Positions 60,667 to 64,000 of a stretch of DNA of 64,000 bases are shown here, in pieces. The stretch is from Veillonella sp. KGMB01456 (GTDB lineage: Bacteria; Bacillota; Negativicutes; Veillonellales; Veillonellaceae): NCBI RefSeq assembly GCF_023051165.1, contig NZ_JALKIG010000005.1:49975-113974 (forward strand), in the 5' to 3' direction. A program made the position numbers and the translations under genes. The notes beneath the pieces were generated by a model. That model was given only the letters and a program-made list of their open reading frames with translations. It had not been told where the DNA came from and searched no databases. Within the stretch, counting starts at the first letter, position 1; each line of letters starts with the position of its first letter.

Positions 60667-62073
60667 TTGGAGAATCTAAAAAATCATAATAACTGCACTT
60701 TAACCATTGATTGTAAAAATTGTCCTCAGTTGAAACATTGTTCCAATTGGGATAATTTTATAGAAAAGCATTCCGATATAAAGTCTTATGCACATTTCGA
60801 TAAGAGAACTTCTCTTTCAAATCCACGAACACTAAAATATATTCTTAATATTAACAATATCAAAAGCCATAATTTTTATCCTTTTATTCATTTTTCCAAA
60901 ACAAAAAAGAAATTTACCCAAAATAAGGAAAATATGAAAACCCCTAATCCAAGAGATTTATTTTACTGTTCTCATTTAGATCGTTGTGTATATCAAAGAT
61001 ATGCATTCCTGTTAAATGAAAAATATAATGTTTTCGCACAAAATAACCATATTAATAGTGTAGCAATTGCCTACCGAGATAATTTAGGGAAAACAAATAT
61101 TGACTTTGCAAAAGAAGCCTTTAGAAAGATTTCATCATTAAAGAACGCATTTATTTTTGTTAGTGATTTTGAACATTTCTTTGACAATATAAATCATGAA
61201 TATTTGAAAAAAAAGCTTTGTGAATTATTAACTGAACAAAAGCTTCCTGAAGATTACTATGCTGTATATAAAAACATTACAAAATTTGCTTTCTGGGAAT
61301 GGGAAGATATTATAAAGTGTAGTTACGAAGATGAATTTAATACCACAAGCAAAAATAAAATTAAATCCATTGTAAACAAAAGAGATAAAATCCTTACAAA
61401 TTTACAATTTAAGTCAAATACAAAATATATAAAGAAAAACCACACCAATATTGGAATTCCTCAAGGCTCACCTATCAGTGCAGTGCTTTCAAATATTTAT
61501 ATGATTGATTTTGACAAATTGATGTCTCATTATGTTAAATCAAAAAACGGAACCTATATGCGTTATTCAGATGATTTAATCATCATCTTACCTCTAACAC
61601 AAAAAGAAGATATCACTAATTATAAAAAAGAAATCTTTGATAATATCTCAACAATGGGAAACTATATCACACTCTCACAAGAAAAAACCCATGTATACTT
61701 ATTTGAAAATAATTCCACCAGAAATGAACAAGACTCAGTTCCAACTGAAATAGATTATCTTGGGTTCCTATTTGATGGAAATAAAATAAAAATACGGCCA
61801 CGTTCTCTCGGCAAATATTATTATCGAATGCAACGTAAAGCAAAAACTCTTAGAGAAAGAGACTGGACATCATATAATGGAAAGTTTACATTTAAAGAAA
61901 CTCTCTATAATAATTATGGCCGCTCCGATAAAAGAAACTTTATTTCTTACCTTGATAAAGCTAATAAAATTATTAATTTATCAGAAGATCCTGAAGCACA
62001 ATCTTTACTCAATAATGTAAATCATAAAATACAAATAGCAATAAAGAAAAAACGCAAAAAACGTAAAAATTAG
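60667..62073 (+). CDS. reverse transcriptase, unknown-group/DRT-like
   Basis: RNA-directed DNA polymerase of 468 residues from the chosen TTG (GGAG eight bases upstream). RT motifs in order: FVSDFEHFFDNINHEYLKK with the first catalytic Asp (about 167), GIPQGSPISAVLSNIY (about 263-278), and MRYSDDLIIIL with the YSDD pair (about 300-303). An N-terminal Cys cluster (C10, C16, C19, C25) may bind zinc. The last residues are very basic (KKKRKKRKN). No maturase, HNH or X domain, so not a group II intron. AT-rich relative to its neighbours, suggesting transfer. Confidence 0.85.
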   Translation: MENLKNHNNCTLTIDCKNCPQLKHCSNWDNFIEKHSDIKSYAHFDKRTSLSNPRTLKYILNINNIKSHNFYPFIHFSKTKKKFTQNKENMKTPNPRDLFYCSHLDRCVYQRYAFLLNEKYNVFAQNNHINSVAIAYRDNLGKTNIDFAKEAFRKISSLKNAFIFVSDFEHFFDNINHEYLKKKLCELLTEQKLPEDYYAVYKNITKFAFWEWEDIIKCSYEDEFNTTSKNKIKSIVNKRDKILTNLQFKSNTKYIKKNHTNIGIPQGSPISAVLSNIYMIDFDKLMSHYVKSKNGTYMRYSDDLIIILPLTQKEDITNYKKEIFDNISTMGNYITLSQEKTHVYLFENNSTRNEQDSVPTEIDYLGFLFDGNKIKIRPRSLGKYYYRMQRKAKTLRERDWTSYNGKFTFKETLYNNYGRSDKRNFISYLDKANKIINLSEDPEAQSLLNNVNHKIQIAIKKKRKKRKN

Positions 62074-62084
62074 TATTATGAATT

Positions 62085-62134
62085 AAAAAGGTGGACGAGA
62101 AGACTTATATTATGGCTTCTCTCTCCACCTTTTT
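62085..62134 (+). terminator. terminator after the reverse transcriptase
   Basis: AAAAAGGTGGA and TCCACCTTTTT form an 11-bp stem enclosing AGAAG/CTTCT, with T-runs at the 3' side. Confidence 0.85.
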
Positions 62135-62179
62135 AATTATACAAAAATATAGATTATAAAATTATAGCGTTTTAATATA

Positions 62180-63865
62180 TTATTTCCAATTCTTTTTTAG
62201 CGTTTCCACTAATTCCGCTGCCTCACCTTGTAAAAAGTGACCTTGTACATTCGGCATAGAACTTAACATAGTTAGCAATTCCTGTACTTTTTCAGAAGCT
62301 TCACGATACACCGCATAAGAAGTAATCATCTGGCCTATGCCGGACTGTTCCGTTGCGGAATCACAACCCATTACCACGGCAAGCGCCTTATCCGGTTGTT
62401 TAGCTTCCCAATCAACCAACTCTTTGTACATGGCGCTCTGCAAAAGTTCCACATCGGCATGCCACTGTTTTGTCCAGTTTTTCAAAATTAATAAGGAGTA
62501 CGCTTTTAAAGTTCCGGCCCAAATATCACTGAGTGACTGTATCATAGTCAACGCCAACGGACGTTTTTCCCAATCACTTTGACGTGCCGCTTCAGCAATA
62601 TCCGAATAGTACATTTCATCCTCTTTCATCATCGTTACCGGATTATATAACAATGACCAACTGATAACGGATGGATGGTTTTTATCACGAGTTATTAAGG
62701 AGTCAATCGTGTCTTTATGAGTATCAAGCAATCTGGATTTAATATCGGTTTTATTGAAATTTGCTTCGCCCGGTCGCCAATCTTTAGCTACTAAACCGGC
62801 TGCCGGCATTTCAGCGACAACCAAAATACCTGCTTCATCAGTGAGTTGAAGCACGTCCGGCGATATTGGTCGACCACTAGTGAAAACACAGTTGCCACCA
62901 AGCTCCAATAATTTCTGTAATTGCTGTTTTGCCTGAATTGGATTTGAAGATAAGGTTAAATTAGAAGGCCCCAGTTCAATCCCTTTCAAGCGAACAATGG
63001 CACCATTTAACATGAGGTTGCCACCATCTACAGCTACCGTGCGAATGCCGATACGTTGATGATAGATATCATGCTTTTTGCCTAGACGGCTTACTTCCAC
63101 TTCCAAAGTATATAAGTAGCCATCGCCTACGGTCCAAATATGTGGGTTTTCAACAGTCAATTTCGCATTACCACCCACGCCGGTTGCCACAATACGGCCT
63201 TCTCTATCACGCAAAGTAGCCGTTACCAAACAGTTGCCCTGTACGTGAGCCATATATTGCACAACGGCCTCTTCCTGTGACAACGCTTCGGTCTGCACCA
63301 TTATGTCAGTCAAACGGGTCGTCGGCACCGTATAAAGCGTAACATTACCGTAAATCCCGGTCGGCACGTCATAATCAAAATTCGGCTGATTAATGCGGCG
63401 TCCTTTAGGCGATGTAGCAACCTGCCCGGCCGGCAAAGTATACGCGGATAATTCATTATTCACTTTTACAACAATGCGGTTTTCTTCACCGTAGCGTAAT
63501 TGCCGAGTCACGTTAATAACCGTCGAAACAAAGACCCCTTCATGGCGCCCTGCTTCCATACCGTTTACATACACAACCGCTCGATTGCCAATACCGTCAA
63601 AACGCAAAAATACATCCGATCCGAGCCATCGTTTCGAAATGTAGATATTCCGTTCATACCACATGGTGCCGCAGTAGCTTCGCTCACCAGGACTTACAAA
63701 AACGTCCTGCAAAGCCGCCGGTACCGGTACCGACATCTGCCGAGCCACGCCGGTTTCATAGTTTTTATCCTTTAATTTATCAAAGGCAAAGAACCAATTG
63801 CCACGTAAATCGATACTGTCGCGAAATACGTTTGTTACGGGCTGCAATAATTCCATCGTACTCAT
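62180..63865 (-). CDS. GH2-fold protein resembling beta-glucuronidase but without catalytic glutamates
   Basis: A 561-residue protein with the GH2 layout: jelly-roll sugar-binding domain (about 15-180, LRGNWFFAFD, WYERNIYI), immunoglobulin-like domain, and TIM-barrel region. At the acid/base position RDKNHPSVISWSLLYNP replaces the usual WSIxNEP, and the nucleophile region VVMGCDSATEQSG lacks the expected TEYG-type Glu. The start is the ATG at 63863-63865, with AGGAG six bases upstream. Probably a carbohydrate-binding or structural protein; no signal peptide is visible. Confidence 0.7.
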   Translation of the reverse strand: MSTMELLQPVTNVFRDSIDLRGNWFFAFDKLKDKNYETGVARQMSVPVPAALQDVFVSPGERSYCGTMWYERNIYISKRWLGSDVFLRFDGIGNRAVVYVNGMEAGRHEGVFVSTVINVTRQLRYGEENRIVVKVNNELSAYTLPAGQVATSPKGRRINQPNFDYDVPTGIYGNVTLYTVPTTRLTDIMVQTEALSQEEAVVQYMAHVQGNCLVTATLRDREGRIVATGVGGNAKLTVENPHIWTVGDGYLYTLEVEVSRLGKKHDIYHQRIGIRTVAVDGGNLMLNGAIVRLKGIELGPSNLTLSSNPIQAKQQLQKLLELGGNCVFTSGRPISPDVLQLTDEAGILVVAEMPAAGLVAKDWRPGEANFNKTDIKSRLLDTHKDTIDSLITRDKNHPSVISWSLLYNPVTMMKEDEMYYSDIAEAARQSDWEKRPLALTMIQSLSDIWAGTLKAYSLLILKNWTKQWHADVELLQSAMYKELVDWEAKQPDKALAVVMGCDSATEQSGIGQMITSYAVYREASEKVQELLTMLSSMPNVQGHFLQGEAAELVETLKKNWK

Positions 63866-64000
63866 CAAAGACTCCTCCTATATCTCTTATAAGTATATAC
63901 TAAATACCTATATGTATTCAATGAATTTATGCAGGAAATTCTGTTGGTTCATAGTATAATCAAATGCGACAAATAAATAAGACACAATATTGTTCCTGTG

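Noticed and set aside
60667..62073. Group II intron or retron
   Set aside because: There is no maturase or endonuclease domain, no intron domain V-like hairpin downstream, and no obvious retron msr/msd arrangement with a partner gene; a retron cannot be fully excluded by eye.

Overview
The window looks like the chromosome of an anaerobic diderm Firmicute, most likely class Negativicutes (Veillonella and relatives). Firmicute-type lipid control (FapR, PlsX, FabK) occurs beside outer-membrane and LPS functions (an LptD/OstA-like barrel protein, an O-antigen ligase, a flippase). Anaerobic traits include class III ribonucleotide reductase, superoxide reductase, rubredoxin, a hemerythrin-like protein and the oxygen-independent cobalamin pathway. 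This assignment is inferred from gene content only. I saw no rRNA, tRNA, CRISPR array or IS element.

Layout. 1-5005 (minus): fatty-acid operon fapR-plsX-fabH-fabK-fabD-fabG, running off the left edge. 5285-11637: an accessory block with a hemerythrin/PAS protein, a divergent padR/padC pair with a consensus-type PadR operator, a secreted esterase, a DNA glycosylase-like protein and an acyl-CoA dehydrogenase. This block separates fapR from DUF177-rpmF, which usually lie directly upstream of the plsX/fab genes. 12933-18693: rubredoxin, a secreted protein of unknown function, a second FabK-like enzyme, a gamma-carbonic-anhydrase-like protein and nrdD/nrdG. 18895-22707: bioY-thiolase-acyl ligase with a candidate BirA operator, plus a MaoC-like protein. 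22859-28681: galU and envelope proteins, then a MATE exporter. 28843-34330: M16C protease, aspartokinase, thioredoxin, superoxide reductase.

34496-51631 is a large cobalamin region. One minus-strand run is cbiK-like, cbiK, cbiL, cbiA, cobO. A second is cbiD-E-T-F-G-H-J-C followed by a FecCD-type permease and its ATPase. Between them, on the plus strand, lie a strong promoter, a cobalamin riboswitch, a terminator and a secreted CbiK, followed by a substrate-binding lipoprotein. There are three CbiK homologues: one canonical cytoplasmic, one missing the metal-site residues, and one exported.

51717-64000: yajQ, a pseudouridine synthase, class II aldolase, a ZTP-type riboswitch before an oxalate/formate-family transporter, a toxin-antitoxin pair whose toxin has a stop at codon 3, a flippase and O-antigen ligase, an AT-rich reverse transcriptase gene preceded by a strong promoter and a roughly 280-nt highly structured leader, and a GH2-fold protein that appears to lack both catalytic glutamates. 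The reverse transcriptase with its leader RNA, resembling ncRNA-dependent DRT phage-defence systems, is the best candidate for an undescribed system.
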